A stretch of 64,000 nucleotides of DNA, taken from NCBI GenBank assembly GCA_036275915.1, contig DASUCV010000004.1, positions 513,238 through 577,237 on the forward strand, written 5' to 3'. The DNA is from Candidatus Polarisedimenticolaceae bacterium (GTDB lineage: Bacteria > Acidobacteriota > Polarisedimenticolia > Polarisedimenticolales > DASRJG01). The translations under genes and the position numbers were made by a program. A model generated the notes under the pieces. The model did no database searches. It saw only the letters and a list, made by a program, of their open reading frames with translations, and had not been told where the DNA came from. Below, one piece after another: positions 8,048-16,098 of the stretch (positions within the stretch are counted from its first letter, which is position 1; each line of letters starts with the position of its first letter).

Positions 8048-8617
8048 TCACGGAACGAACAGCGGCGCTTCGCGCGCGCGGCCAGGCGCGCCGGGCCAAT
8101 CGTCGCCACGATAGCGGCCGAGGATCGTCCCGACGAAGACGATGAGCGGAAGCATGACGGCCTGCACGGGACGCGGCGCGAGGATGACCTCCTGAGTCTT
8201 CCGGTGGCGCCACGCGACGTGAGCCATGTAGAAGAGCGGTGGCCGCTCGGCCGTTCCCGCATTGAGGACGTCGAAGACCGAGTGCAGGTAGCGATCGAGA
8301 TCGACCGCCGGGCTCGCCGTGCCGGCGAAGACGAGCTCGTCGTCGCCGCCGTTCCACCAGCGGTGCACGCTGCCGGCGGGGAACCGAGCCGCGGCGCCCG
8401 TTGCCGCTGTGGAGACCTTCCCATCGAGAATGAACGAGATGGTCCCCGAGACGACGGTCCCCTCCTCGACCTGCGCGTGGTGAATGTGGAGCGGCGGCCC
8501 TTTCCGCTTCGGCGGTAACGTGCCCGACAGCTCGAGGGAGACGACGCCGTCGCGCGCGACACGCCTGAGCTTGAGCTTCTCGCCGGTGTGACGGTTCTCG
8601 ATCTGGAGCCAATCCAT
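8048..8617 (-). CDS. Cupin-domain protein with C-terminal hydrophobic segment
   Basis: A 189-aa protein with an ATG start. The cupin barrel covers residues about 10-115: motif 1 is HIHHAQVEEGTVVSGTISF (His, His and Glu metal ligands) and motif 2 is RFPAGSVHRWWNGGDDEL (His ligand). Residues about 145-165 (APRPVQAVMLPLIVFVGTIL) form one likely membrane segment, and the last 25 residues are charged. Cupins bind a divalent metal and may be enzymes or sensors; the reaction is not evident. It is followed at 20 bp by a small secreted protein on the same strand. Confidence 0.8.
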   Translation of the reverse strand: MDWLQIENRHTGEKLKLRRVARDGVVSLELSGTLPPKRKGPPLHIHHAQVEEGTVVSGTISFILDGKVSTAATGAAARFPAGSVHRWWNGGDDELVFAGTASPAVDLDRYLHSVFDVLNAGTAERPPLFYMAHVAWRHRKTQEVILAPRPVQAVMLPLIVFVGTILGRYRGDDWPGAPGRAREAPLFVP

Positions 8618-8638
8618 GCGCGAATCTTACGGCGAAGA

Positions 8639-8908
8639 TCAGCGAACGGGCATGACTCCGTGCATCTCGCGCGTCCCGTCGACCGCGACCGGGACCCACT
8701 TTCCGTCGACCAGCACGTAGAGGCGCGCCTGGAGGCCGAACGTCTCGGACTCGGTGATCCACACACCGAGCTCGCTCGAGACCGCTTTCCATTGCGGTGA
8801 GCTGGTATCGGGTTGCGGAGCGTTCCACCTGTTCTGCGCGTGCGCGATCGCGAAACCCGCCGACACGAGGCCGATAGCCGCGAACACCACCAAGAGATTG
8901 CGCTTCAT
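8639..8908 (-). CDS. Small secreted protein, unknown function
   Basis: About 89 aa. Two ATGs lie in tandem (8911 and 8908); the second has the better spacing to GGGAGGTGG and is chosen. The N-terminus LLVVFAAIGLVSAGFAIAHA is a Sec signal peptide with AHA as the probable cleavage site. The mature part (about 65 aa) has two Trp-containing beta-like segments (QWKAVSSELGVWITESE and LYVLVDGKWVPV). No family is recognised. It is encoded upstream of the cupin gene and may be cotranscribed with it. Confidence 0.65.
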   Translation of the reverse strand: MKRNLLVVFAAIGLVSAGFAIAHAQNRWNAPQPDTSSPQWKAVSSELGVWITESETFGLQARLYVLVDGKWVPVAVDGTREMHGVMPVR

Positions 8909-8964
8909 CATCCACCTCCCGCTGGATGAGACAGGCTGCCGGCGATTGAGTTCCCTTCGCCCAG

Positions 8965-10050
8965 CTACTCCTGCGCACCCGCTCGTCGCAGGATTTCGGC
9001 CATCTCGTCTTTCTTCCCGTGGAGCGCCCAGCCGAGCGGGGTGCCGTCGAAGATCGTGTCCCGGAGATCGAGCCGCGCACCGCGCGCGATGAGAAGCCTC
9101 ACGACCCCTTCATGATCCGCCCACACCGCCTGATGCAACGGAGTGGAATGGGCATGAAACTTCGGCGGGTTGTAGCGATCGGGGTCCTCGCCGGCCTCGA
9201 GCAAGAGCGTCACGATCTCCGCGTGGCCATGCTGCGCCGCCAGGGCGAGCGCGACGTGGCGCTCTTCCTCGCCGGCTTGCGGGAGGAGGCGTGCCGCGTC
9301 GCCGACTCGTCCGAGCCCCGCGGCCGCGGCGAGGCTCTCGACGGGAGCGCCGCGGCGGACGAACGCCTGCGCCGTGTCGAGGAAGCCGAAGGCGAGCGCG
9401 GTCAAGACGGCCGATTGCCACTCCGTCCCCGGCCCGCGGTAGGCGGCGCCGTGATCGAGCAGCGCCTCCGCGAGCGCGAACTGGAGGCCGGCCGCGTGCG
9501 GCGGGCTGCTCGAGACCAGCATGCTCATCGTCGTGCACTTCTGCTCGTACATGTCGGCGAGCGCGTCGACCTCGGCGCCGGATTCGAGGAGGACGCGTGC
9601 GATCTCGACGGCGTTCGGCGGCGTCTTCTGCCGGTAGCCTTCGACGCCGTTCGCCGCGATGTAGTGGAGGAGCGTCGCGCGGTGCCGGCGCGTCGAGCGC
9701 GCGCGTGCGAGCGCGGGGTCGGCCTGGAGCATCGTCCGGAGCGTGGCGAGCTTGCCGGCGACGATCGCGTCGGCGGCGGCCTCGAACGGCTTCGGCCCCT
9801 CGTCGGCGGCGAAGGCGGCGAGGTCCGCCCAGCTCTCGAAGGCATAGCCGTGCGCGACGACGAGACGGGCATCGGAGAGATCGAGCGCTCCGGGATCGAC
9901 CGCCTCGACCTTCTCGCCGCGGTAGCGCGGGTGCGCCCACTTGAAACGCCACCGGGCATCGTCGTCGCCGGCCTTCAGGGCGGCGAGGAGGGCTTCCGCC
10001 TCGGCGTCGTAGGCGCCGAGGGGCGTCGTGTACGGAAGGTCGTCGCGCAC
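8965..10050 (-). CDS. Ankyrin-repeat protein
   Basis: A 361-aa protein with no signal peptide. Ankyrin units are clear at the C-terminus: HVALALAAQHGHAEIVTLLL, STPLHQAVWADHEGVVRLLI and TPLGWALHGKKDEMAEIL. Degenerate units precede them (ATLLHYIAANGVEG...IARVLLESGAEVDALAD). The N-terminal 85 residues, with FKWAHPRYRG and LVVAHGYAFESWADLAAF, resemble the leader found in many bacterial ankyrin proteins. The role is probably protein binding. The start is GTG (10050); a TATGCT box lies 9 nt upstream and there is no Shine-Dalgarno. It is divergent from the hydrolase gene at 10086 across 35 bp. Confidence 0.85.
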   Translation of the reverse strand: MRDDLPYTTPLGAYDAEAEALLAALKAGDDDARWRFKWAHPRYRGEKVEAVDPGALDLSDARLVVAHGYAFESWADLAAFAADEGPKPFEAAADAIVAGKLATLRTMLQADPALARARSTRRHRATLLHYIAANGVEGYRQKTPPNAVEIARVLLESGAEVDALADMYEQKCTTMSMLVSSSPPHAAGLQFALAEALLDHGAAYRGPGTEWQSAVLTALAFGFLDTAQAFVRRGAPVESLAAAAGLGRVGDAARLLPQAGEEERHVALALAAQHGHAEIVTLLLEAGEDPDRYNPPKFHAHSTPLHQAVWADHEGVVRLLIARGARLDLRDTIFDGTPLGWALHGKKDEMAEILRRAGAQE

Positions 10051-10058
10051 GAGGATGC

Positions 10059-10078
10059 GAGCATACGCCCTCTACAAT
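10059..10078. promoter_or_regulatory. Divergent -10 boxes between ankyrin and hydrolase genes
   Basis: In a 35-bp gap, TACAAT on the plus strand (10073-10078) is 7 nt before the hydrolase GTG. TATGCT on the minus strand (10064-10059) is 9 nt before the ankyrin GTG. Neither gene has a Shine-Dalgarno sequence, so both may be leaderless. Inferred. Confidence 0.35.
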
Positions 10079-10085
10079 GCGCGGT

Positions 10086-10724
10086 GTGAGCGACGCGAAG
10101 ACGATCACGATCGCGGGGCCGGCCGGGAAGCTCGAGGCCGCCGTGCGCACCGCGGAGACACCGCGCGCGGTCGCGGTGATCGCGCACCCTCATCCGCTCT
10201 ACGGCGGCACGCTGCATAATCCAGTGATCTTCCACACCGACCGCGAGCTGAACCGCGCGGGGCTGACCACCGTGCGCTTCAACTTCCGCGGCGTCGGCGC
10301 GAGCGAAGGATTCCACGACGATGGGCGAGGCGAGGTCGGCGACGTCGCGGCGGTGGCGGAGTACGCGCGCGGCTCAGCACCTTCGGCGCCGCTCGTCCTG
10401 GTCGGTTATTCGTTTGGCTCGCGCTGCGTCGTCGACTACGCCCTCCATGGCGGCGGCGACGTCGCGGCGATCGTCGCGATCGGTCTCCCGCTGCGGATCT
10501 GGAAGTTCGGGGACCTCGAAGAGTGGCATCGTCCCTTCGGCGTCGTCCAAGGCACCCAGGACGAATTCGGCTCGATCGACGAGGTGCGCGCGCGGATCGC
10601 GAAGATGACGCCGCCGGGGCGGCTCTACGCGGTCGAGGGGGCGCCGCACCTGTTCCCGGGGCGCGCGCCCGAGGCGGCGGCTAAGGTCGTTCAGGCGGTC
10701 GAGGACACGCTTTCGGCCTCGTGA
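10086..10724 (+). CDS. Alpha/beta hydrolase
   Basis: About 212 aa from a GTG at 10086; an ATG at 10077 overlaps the presumed -10 box, so GTG is preferred. Landmarks are HPHPLYGGTLHNPV (near the oxyanion hole), FNFRGVGASEG, the nucleophile elbow GYSFGS and a late His in GAPHLFPG. This pattern is shared by a group of small cytosolic hydrolases of unknown substrate, related to dienelactone hydrolases. There is no signal peptide. The gene converges with the SulP transporter, overlapping it by 34 bp at the 3' ends. Confidence 0.85.
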   Translation: MSDAKTITIAGPAGKLEAAVRTAETPRAVAVIAHPHPLYGGTLHNPVIFHTDRELNRAGLTTVRFNFRGVGASEGFHDDGRGEVGDVAAVAEYARGSAPSAPLVLVGYSFGSRCVVDYALHGGGDVAAIVAIGLPLRIWKFGDLEEWHRPFGVVQGTQDEFGSIDEVRARIAKMTPPGRLYAVEGAPHLFPGRAPEAAAKVVQAVEDTLSAS

Positions 10725-12370
10725 ATCGCTCTCGCCCTGGCCAGCGCTTCCAGGACGTTGTCGCAGATGTTCTCGCGCCCAACGATCTCGGCGAACCGCG
10801 CCTGCGCCATGAGTTTCCGCGGCTGGTCGCGTGCGCCGCAGAAGAGGAGCGTGCGGCCGCTCGCGTGAAGGACCTCGGCGAGGTCCTGGAAGGCGAGGAG
10901 ACCGGTGGCGTCGAGCGCCGTCATGTTGCGAAGACGGACGACGACGATCGGCGGAAGGGCCTCGAGGCGCTCCGTGATCTCCGCGATCTTGTCGGTCGCG
11001 CCGAAGAGGAAGGGGCCGTGGATGCGGAAGATCGCGACGTACGGCGGGATGTCCTTGTCCTGGAGGGTATGGACGAAGCCGTCCCTGACGTAGTCGTCGG
11101 TGACGCGGCTCACGGTCGTCGTCGCGGTCACGTTGCGGATGAAGAGAAGCGTCGCGAGGATCATCCCCGTCTCGACCGCGACCGTGAGGTCGGCGAACAC
11201 GGTGAGCGAGAAGGTGATGAGCCAGACCGCGATCTCGGCCTTGCTGAGGCGCAAGAGCTCGGGGACCTGGCCCCACTCCCCCATGCCGTAGGCGGTCATC
11301 ATGAGGATGCCGGCGAGGATCGGCATCGGGACGTAGCTCGCGAGCGGCGCCGCGAACAGAATGATCGCCAAGAGGACGAGCGCGTGGATCATCCCCGACA
11401 CGGGAGTCTTCGCACCGGTCCGGATGTTCGTTGCGGTGCGGGCGATGGCGCCGGTCGCGGGCAGGCCGCCGAACATCGGGGAGACGACGTTCGCGACCCC
11501 TTGGGCGACGAGCTCCACGTTCGGGTTGTGACGGTCGCCGCTCATCCTGTCGGCGACGACCGCGGACATGAGCGACTCGATCGCGCCGAGCATCGCGACG
11601 GTGAGGACGGACGGGAGCAGGCCGTGAACGAGGTCGAGCCTGAGGGCTGGAATCTCGAAATGCGGCAAGCCCGAAGGAATGCCGCCGAAGCGGGAGCCGA
11701 TCGTCTCGACGGGGAGGCGGAGGACGAGGACGAGCACCGTCCCTAGGAGGAGCACCAGGACGCTCCCCGAGATCCGCGGCGCGTACTTTCGGGTGAGCGC
11801 GATCGTGAGGGCGGCGCCGGCGGCGAGCGCGATTGCGATCGGGCTCGCCTCGCCCAGATGGACGGCGATCGTCGCGATCCGCCCCGTGAAATCGCCGGGG
11901 ACGGCGTCGAGCCTCAGACCCAGGAAGTCGCGGAGCTGCGTGGAAGCGATGAGGACGGCGATACCGTTCGTGAAGCCGACGACGACCGGGCGCGGGATGA
12001 ACTTCACCGCGCTTCCGAGGCCGGTGAGCCCCATGACGACGAGGAGCACCCCCGCCATCATCGTGCACATGAAGAGGCCGGGGACGCCGTGCTTCGCGAC
12101 GATTCCTGCGATGACGACGACGAACGCGCCGGTCGGGCCGCCGATCTGGCAGCGCGAGCCGCCGAGGAGCGAGATCACGAAGCCGGTGACGATCGCGCAG
12201 TAGATGCCCGACTGAGGGGGAAGTCCCGAGGCGATCGAGAACGCCATCGCGAGGGGCAGCGCGACGAACCCGACCGTCACGCCCGAGACGAGGTCGGCGA
12301 CGAAGGTGGCGCGGTCGTAACCGCGCAGGGCCTGGACCGACTTCGGCGTCCAGGCCGAGAGGTCAGCCAA
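10691..12370 (-). CDS. SulP-family anion transporter with STAS domain
   Basis: About 559 aa. Ten or more membrane segments (residues about 25-430) begin with LRGYDRATFVADLVSGVTVG and include the family signature GLPPQSGIYCAIVTGF. The C-terminal STAS domain (about 440-555) contains LRNMTALDATGLLAFQDLAE. SulP proteins move sulfate, bicarbonate or other anions; the substrate is not predictable. The N-terminal boundary is set by a TTG at 12370 that overlaps the end of the M24 peptidase gene (stop at 12363), which implies coupling; no ATG lies in the conserved N-terminal stretch. It is last in the seven-gene minus-strand run beginning at 17465. Confidence 0.92.
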   Translation of the reverse strand: MADLSAWTPKSVQALRGYDRATFVADLVSGVTVGFVALPLAMAFSIASGLPPQSGIYCAIVTGFVISLLGGSRCQIGGPTGAFVVVIAGIVAKHGVPGLFMCTMMAGVLLVVMGLTGLGSAVKFIPRPVVVGFTNGIAVLIASTQLRDFLGLRLDAVPGDFTGRIATIAVHLGEASPIAIALAAGAALTIALTRKYAPRISGSVLVLLLGTVLVLVLRLPVETIGSRFGGIPSGLPHFEIPALRLDLVHGLLPSVLTVAMLGAIESLMSAVVADRMSGDRHNPNVELVAQGVANVVSPMFGGLPATGAIARTATNIRTGAKTPVSGMIHALVLLAIILFAAPLASYVPMPILAGILMMTAYGMGEWGQVPELLRLSKAEIAVWLITFSLTVFADLTVAVETGMILATLLFIRNVTATTTVSRVTDDYVRDGFVHTLQDKDIPPYVAIFRIHGPFLFGATDKIAEITERLEALPPIVVVRLRNMTALDATGLLAFQDLAEVLHASGRTLLFCGARDQPRKLMAQARFAEIVGRENICDNVLEALARARAIHEAESVSSTA

Positions 12371-13544
12371 CGAGGACCAGCTCCTTCTGGATCGCGCCGT
12401 AGACCTCGGCCTTGCCGGAGGCGCGCACGAAGACGTCGATCTCGGCGCGGACGCCCATCTCGCCGGCGAGGTAGATTCCCGGCTCGATCGAGAAGCAGGT
12501 GCCGGGGACGATGAGGCGCTCGTCCTTGGTCTCGAGGTTGTCGATGTTGGCGCCGTTCCCGTGGACGTGCGTGCCGATCGAGTGGCCGGTGCGGTGGAGG
12601 AAGTTCGGGCCGTAGCCGGCATCGACGACGACCTTGCGGCACGCGTCGTCGACCTCGTAGCCGTGGACCGGCGTTCCCGCCTCGAGCTTCTTCGCGACGA
12701 AGGCGAGGGCGGCGTCGCGCGCGTCGCGGACGACGTGGAAGATCTCAACGTACTTCTTCGGCGGCTCCTTCCCGGCGAACGCGCACCAGGTGATGTCGTA
12801 GTAGATCCCGACGGGTAGGGCGCGTCGCGCCCAGAGGTCGAGCAGGATCGTGTCGCCCTTCGTCAGGACCTTGGCGTTCTCCTGCGTCGGCTCGAAGTGC
12901 GGGTCGGCCGGGTGCTCGTTGAATCCGACGATCGGGCTCTCGCCCTCGCAGGTGAGCCCTTCTTCCTCGAAGCGGCGGACGATGCGCTCCTTCAGCTCGA
13001 ACTCGGTGACGTTCTTCCCCTCGCGGAGGGCCTTCGCCATCGCCTCGAACGTCTCGTCCTTGACCTTCTGGACGCGCTCGCCGGCCCAGACGTGCGAGTC
13101 CCAACCGGCTTCGCCCACCGTCGCCTCGAACTGCTGGACGAGATCGGCCGAGGTGACGATCGTGGGGCCGAACGAGCGAATCAGCTCGATCGTGCCCGCG
13201 TCGACGAGGCCGACGTACGGGATGTTGTTGTCCGGGCTGTACTGCATCGCGATCCGCTTCTTTCCGCCGACCATCTCCTTGAGCTTCGCGTGCAGCTCGG
13301 TCCACGCGAGGTAGTGCTCCTGGCGGCCCGGAAGGCGATCGAGCATGCGCGGCTCGACGCGGTGCGCCAGCTTCACCGGCTCGCCCGACGCCGGCAGGTA
13401 GTAGAACCATCGCCGGCTCGCCATCGCGTGCGGGTCGAGCCCGAGGATGCCGTACGCCATCGGGTCGCGGCGGTGGTGGTCGCAGAAGAGCCAGCCGTCG
13501 AGCTTCTGGTCGCGGAGCGCCGTCTGGATCGCCGTCAAGTTCAT
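12363..13544 (-). CDS. M24-family metallopeptidase (Xaa-Pro aminopeptidase-like)
   Basis: A 393-aa cytosolic protein. It has the creatinase-like N-terminal domain (about 1-160) followed by a pita-bread domain. All five metal ligands are visible: Asp in ILLDLWAR, Asp in GIYYDITW, His in FLHRTGHSIG, Glu in SIEPGIY and Glu in VRAEIDV. It probably cleaves the N-terminal residue from peptides with proline at position 2, although some homologues act on other substrates. The start ATG has GGAGG upstream. It sits between the Rrf2 regulator (13-bp gap) and the overlapping SulP gene. Confidence 0.92.
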   Translation of the reverse strand: MNLTAIQTALRDQKLDGWLFCDHHRRDPMAYGILGLDPHAMASRRWFYYLPASGEPVKLAHRVEPRMLDRLPGRQEHYLAWTELHAKLKEMVGGKKRIAMQYSPDNNIPYVGLVDAGTIELIRSFGPTIVTSADLVQQFEATVGEAGWDSHVWAGERVQKVKDETFEAMAKALREGKNVTEFELKERIVRRFEEEGLTCEGESPIVGFNEHPADPHFEPTQENAKVLTKGDTILLDLWARRALPVGIYYDITWCAFAGKEPPKKYVEIFHVVRDARDAALAFVAKKLEAGTPVHGYEVDDACRKVVVDAGYGPNFLHRTGHSIGTHVHGNGANIDNLETKDERLIVPGTCFSIEPGIYLAGEMGVRAEIDVFVRASGKAEVYGAIQKELVLVG

Positions 13545-13557
13545 CGCTGCCTCCGAG

Positions 13558-13989
13558 CTAACGTGCGCTTTCGAGCTTCGCGTTGCGGGCGACGACGTCG
13601 GCGAGCGACGTCCGGTCGAGGATCGTCGCCGCCGCGTCGCGGACGTCCATCAAGACCGAATAGAACCCTGCCTGCCGCGGGTCCGAGCTCATGAGCTCCT
13701 TGAGCTCGGCGGCGCTTCCGAGCGGCGCCAGCGGGCCGTCGAGCACGCGCATGACCTGGCCGAGCATGATCTCGTGCGGGTCGCGCGCCAGCTCGTAGCC
13801 GCCGTCGATCCCGCGCCGGCTCCTGACGATCCCCGCGTGCTTCAGCTCGAGGAGGATTCCCTCCAGGAACTTCGCCGGGATCTGCTCGCGCCGTGCGATC
13901 TCGCGGATCTGCACGACGCCCTGGCCGTGCGTCTCCGAGAGATGGCAGAGCGCCCTCATGCCGTACTGGCCGCGCTTGCTGACTTTCAT
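13558..13989 (-). CDS. Rrf2-family transcriptional regulator without Fe-S cysteines
   Basis: A 143-aa protein with the Rrf2 winged helix: MKVSKRGQYGMRALCHL, IREIARREQIPAKFLEGIL (recognition region) and GIVRSRRGIDGGYELARDP. IscR-type members hold an Fe-S cluster with three Cys after residue 90; here the only Cys is C15 in the first helix, so it is not an Fe-S sensor of that type. It could sense a metabolite, as CymR-type proteins do through partners. It overlaps the dus gene by ATGA. Its place inside the AtuA/enoyl-CoA hydratase run suggests autoregulation of that run, which is inferred. Confidence 0.88.
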   Translation of the reverse strand: MKVSKRGQYGMRALCHLSETHGQGVVQIREIARREQIPAKFLEGILLELKHAGIVRSRRGIDGGYELARDPHEIMLGQVMRVLDGPLAPLGSAAELKELMSSDPRQAGFYSVLMDVRDAAATILDRTSLADVVARNAKLESAR

Positions 13990-14966
13990 GCCGCCGCCCT
14001 CGTGGCGCCGTCGAAGAACGCCCCGACCGCCTCGAGGAACGCTTCGGGGGTCGTGAGCTCTCCGATACGGGCGCGGAGGTGTTTGCCGTCCGGAAGGCCG
14101 TGGGTGTACCAGCCCGTGAAGGTGCGCAGCTTGTGAACCGCGAACGCCGGCTCTTCCTGGGTCGTGACCATGTCGAAGTGCGCGCGGATCACAGCCTCGC
14201 GGTCGCCGACCGTCGGCTCGTAGGGCGCTCGCCCCGCGAGGAGATCGGCGGTCTGACGGTAGATCCAGGGATTCTTCATCGAGGCCCGGCCGATCATGAC
14301 GCCGTCGCAGCCGGTCTCCCGCATCATGCAGATCGCGTCGGCGGCCTCGTGGACGTCGCCGTTCCCGACGACCGGGATCGAGATCGCTTCCTTGAGGCGC
14401 GCGATCTGGCTCCAGTCGGCGCGGCCCGAGAACATCTGCTTCGCCGTGCGCGCGTGGAGCGCGACGGCGTCGACCCCCTCGCCCTCGCAGATGCGGCCCA
14501 GCTCGAGATAGTTTCTCGACTCGTCCTTCAGGCCGAGGCGGAACTTCACCGAGAGCGGGATCGTCAGGACGCGGCGCACTTCGCGGATGATCTCCCGCGC
14601 GAGGTCGAGATCGCCCATGAGCGCGCAGCCCGAGCAGCCCTTGAGGATCTTGTTCGCCGGGCAGCCCATGTTGATGTCGCAGGCATCGGCGCCGATCTCC
14701 TGCACGAGGCGCGCGGCTTCCACCATCGCCTCGGGCCTCGAGCCGTAGATCTGGATCGAGATCGGCCGCTCCTCATCGACGTAGTGGAGGAGCTTCCGCG
14801 TGCGCTTGTTGCCGCGGACGAGCGCCTCCGACGAAATGAACTCCATCGTGACGAGGCCGACGCCGCCCACGCGGCGGAGGACGAGCCGGAACTGCCGGTC
14901 GGTGATCCCCGCCATGGGCGCCAGGACGAGCGGCGGATCGAGCGCGAGCGTCCCGAGCCTCAGCAT
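13986..14966 (-). CDS. dusB: tRNA-dihydrouridine synthase (DusB-like)
   Basis: A 326-aa FMN enzyme that reduces uridine to dihydrouridine in tRNA D-loops. Diagnostic parts are VLAPMAGITDRQFR, the active-site Cys region DINMGCPANKI, the Lys region GCSGCALMGD, SVKFRLG, ALHARTAKQMFSG and the FMN-phosphate segment GNGDV..GVMIGRASMKNPW. The C-terminal helical RNA-binding domain follows residue 240. Length is normal. The start ATG at 14966 is 2 nt after the enoyl-CoA hydratase stop, and the end overlaps the Rrf2 gene by 4 nt. Which Dus subtype it is (B, or an unspecific bacterial one) is less certain. Confidence 0.94.
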   Translation of the reverse strand: MLRLGTLALDPPLVLAPMAGITDRQFRLVLRRVGGVGLVTMEFISSEALVRGNKRTRKLLHYVDEERPISIQIYGSRPEAMVEAARLVQEIGADACDINMGCPANKILKGCSGCALMGDLDLAREIIREVRRVLTIPLSVKFRLGLKDESRNYLELGRICEGEGVDAVALHARTAKQMFSGRADWSQIARLKEAISIPVVGNGDVHEAADAICMMRETGCDGVMIGRASMKNPWIYRQTADLLAGRAPYEPTVGDREAVIRAHFDMVTTQEEPAFAVHKLRTFTGWYTHGLPDGKHLRARIGELTTPEAFLEAVGAFFDGATRAAA

Positions 14967-14968
14967 CG

Positions 14969-15736
14969 TCACTGCCCCGTGAAGCGCGGCGGGCGCTTCT
15001 CCGCGAAGGCGACGAGAGCCTCCTCGCGGTCGGAGGTGCCGAGCACGCCTTGATAGCACTGCCATTCGAGCGCCAGCGCCTCGTCCATCGAGAGGTCCCA
15101 GCCGCCTTCGATCGCCTTCTTCGCCAGGCGCACGGCGACGGGGCCGTTCGCTGCGATCGCGGAGGCGAGCGCCAGCGCCTCGTCGTCGAGCGCGCCCGTC
15201 GCGACCACCGCGTCGGCGACGCCGTCGGCGCGCGCCTCCTCGGCGCTGAAGAGCCGCGCGGTGAAAATCCATCTCTTGGCGCGTGCCATGCCGGCGATCC
15301 TCGGGAGCCGCTGCGTCCCCCCCGCCCCCGGGAGGATCGCGAGCGCCGTCTCCCTGAGACCGATCTTGGCATCGTCGGCCAGGACGCGCAGGTCGCACGC
15401 GAGCGCCAGCTCGCACCCCCCGCCGGCCGCCGTGCCGCGGACCGCGGCGATCGTGGGATACGGAATCTCGGCGATCGCGGCGCAGATCCCGGCGAGCTTG
15501 GGGACGAACGCCCGGACTTCCTCGAGCGACATCCCCTGGCGCTCCTTGAGGTCGGCCCCGGCGCAGAAGTGCGCGCCCGCCGAGCGGATCACGAGGCAGC
15601 GAGCGCCGGCGTCTTCACGGAGAGCGCCGAGCGCGCCTCCGAGCGCGGCGACGAGCTCCCGGCCGAGCGCGTTCACCGGCGGCCGGTCGATCGCCAGCAC
15701 CCGGACGCCGCCGGGCTTCTCCTCGACGTGGATCAC
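14969..15736 (-). CDS. Enoyl-CoA hydratase/isomerase family protein
   Basis: A 255-aa crotonase-fold protein. It has the CoA/oxyanion segment HFCAGADLKE, AAGGGCELALACD and LPGAGGTQRLPR. Both catalytic glutamates of true hydratases are present: E109 in GGGCE and E129 in GLRET. It therefore should hydrate trans-2-enoyl-CoA or a related methyl-branched substrate. The GTG start overlaps the TGA of the upstream small AtuA-like gene (GTGA). With the AtuA pair upstream, it fits a pathway for degrading branched (isoprenoid-like) or odd acyl-CoAs, but no carboxylase genes are present in this window. Confidence 0.92.
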   Translation of the reverse strand: MIHVEEKPGGVRVLAIDRPPVNALGRELVAALGGALGALREDAGARCLVIRSAGAHFCAGADLKERQGMSLEEVRAFVPKLAGICAAIAEIPYPTIAAVRGTAAGGGCELALACDLRVLADDAKIGLRETALAILPGAGGTQRLPRIAGMARAKRWIFTARLFSAEEARADGVADAVVATGALDDEALALASAIAANGPVAVRLAKKAIEGGWDLSMDEALALEWQCYQGVLGTSDREEALVAFAEKRPPRFTGQ

Positions 15737-16098
15737 AGCTCGCCCTTCGGCGCGGTCGCCGCTTTCCGGGGCTCGTAGTCGTCGGGAACCTCGACGAGCA
15801 TCCGCAGCATGCCCATCCCGTGCGTCTTCCCCTGCGCGTCGGTCTTCAGGCTCGCGGAGCCGCCGCCGCCCAAAGCGTCGTGAAGGATGAAGTTGAGGCC
15901 GCGCAGGTTCGGGATGAGATGACGGTCGACCTTCCCCTTCACGATCTCGCCGAAGTGCGCCTTGACACGCTCGGGCGTGAGCCACTTCTCCAGGATCTCG
16001 TAGCCTCGGTCGTCGTAGGCGAGGACGCCGACGTTCGAGCCGTCGCCCTTGTCGCCCGAGCGCGCGTGCGCCATCGCGTAGAGGCGGATCTTCTTCAT
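15733..16098 (-). CDS. Small AtuA-associated protein (AtuA C-terminal-like domain)
   Basis: A 121-aa protein that begins KKIRLYAMAHARSGDKGDGS, the typical opening of the small domain found either at the C-terminus of AtuA or encoded just after it. VDRHLIPNLRGLNFILHDAL is another family hallmark. It overlaps AtuA by 4 nt (ATGA) and the enoyl-CoA hydratase by 4 nt. The domain is thought to work with AtuA; its exact biochemical role is not known to me. Confidence 0.88.
   Translation of the reverse strand: MKKIRLYAMAHARSGDKGDGSNVGVLAYDDRGYEILEKWLTPERVKAHFGEIVKGKVDRHLIPNLRGLNFILHDALGGGGSASLKTDAQGKTHGMGMLRMLVEVPDDYEPRKAATAPKGEL

Noticed and set aside
10077..10088. ATG at 10077 as start of the alpha/beta hydrolase
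   Set aside because: The ATG overlaps the TACAAT box and has no Shine-Dalgarno. The in-frame GTG at 10086 has the leaderless spacing seen for other genes. The difference is three residues, so certainty is low.
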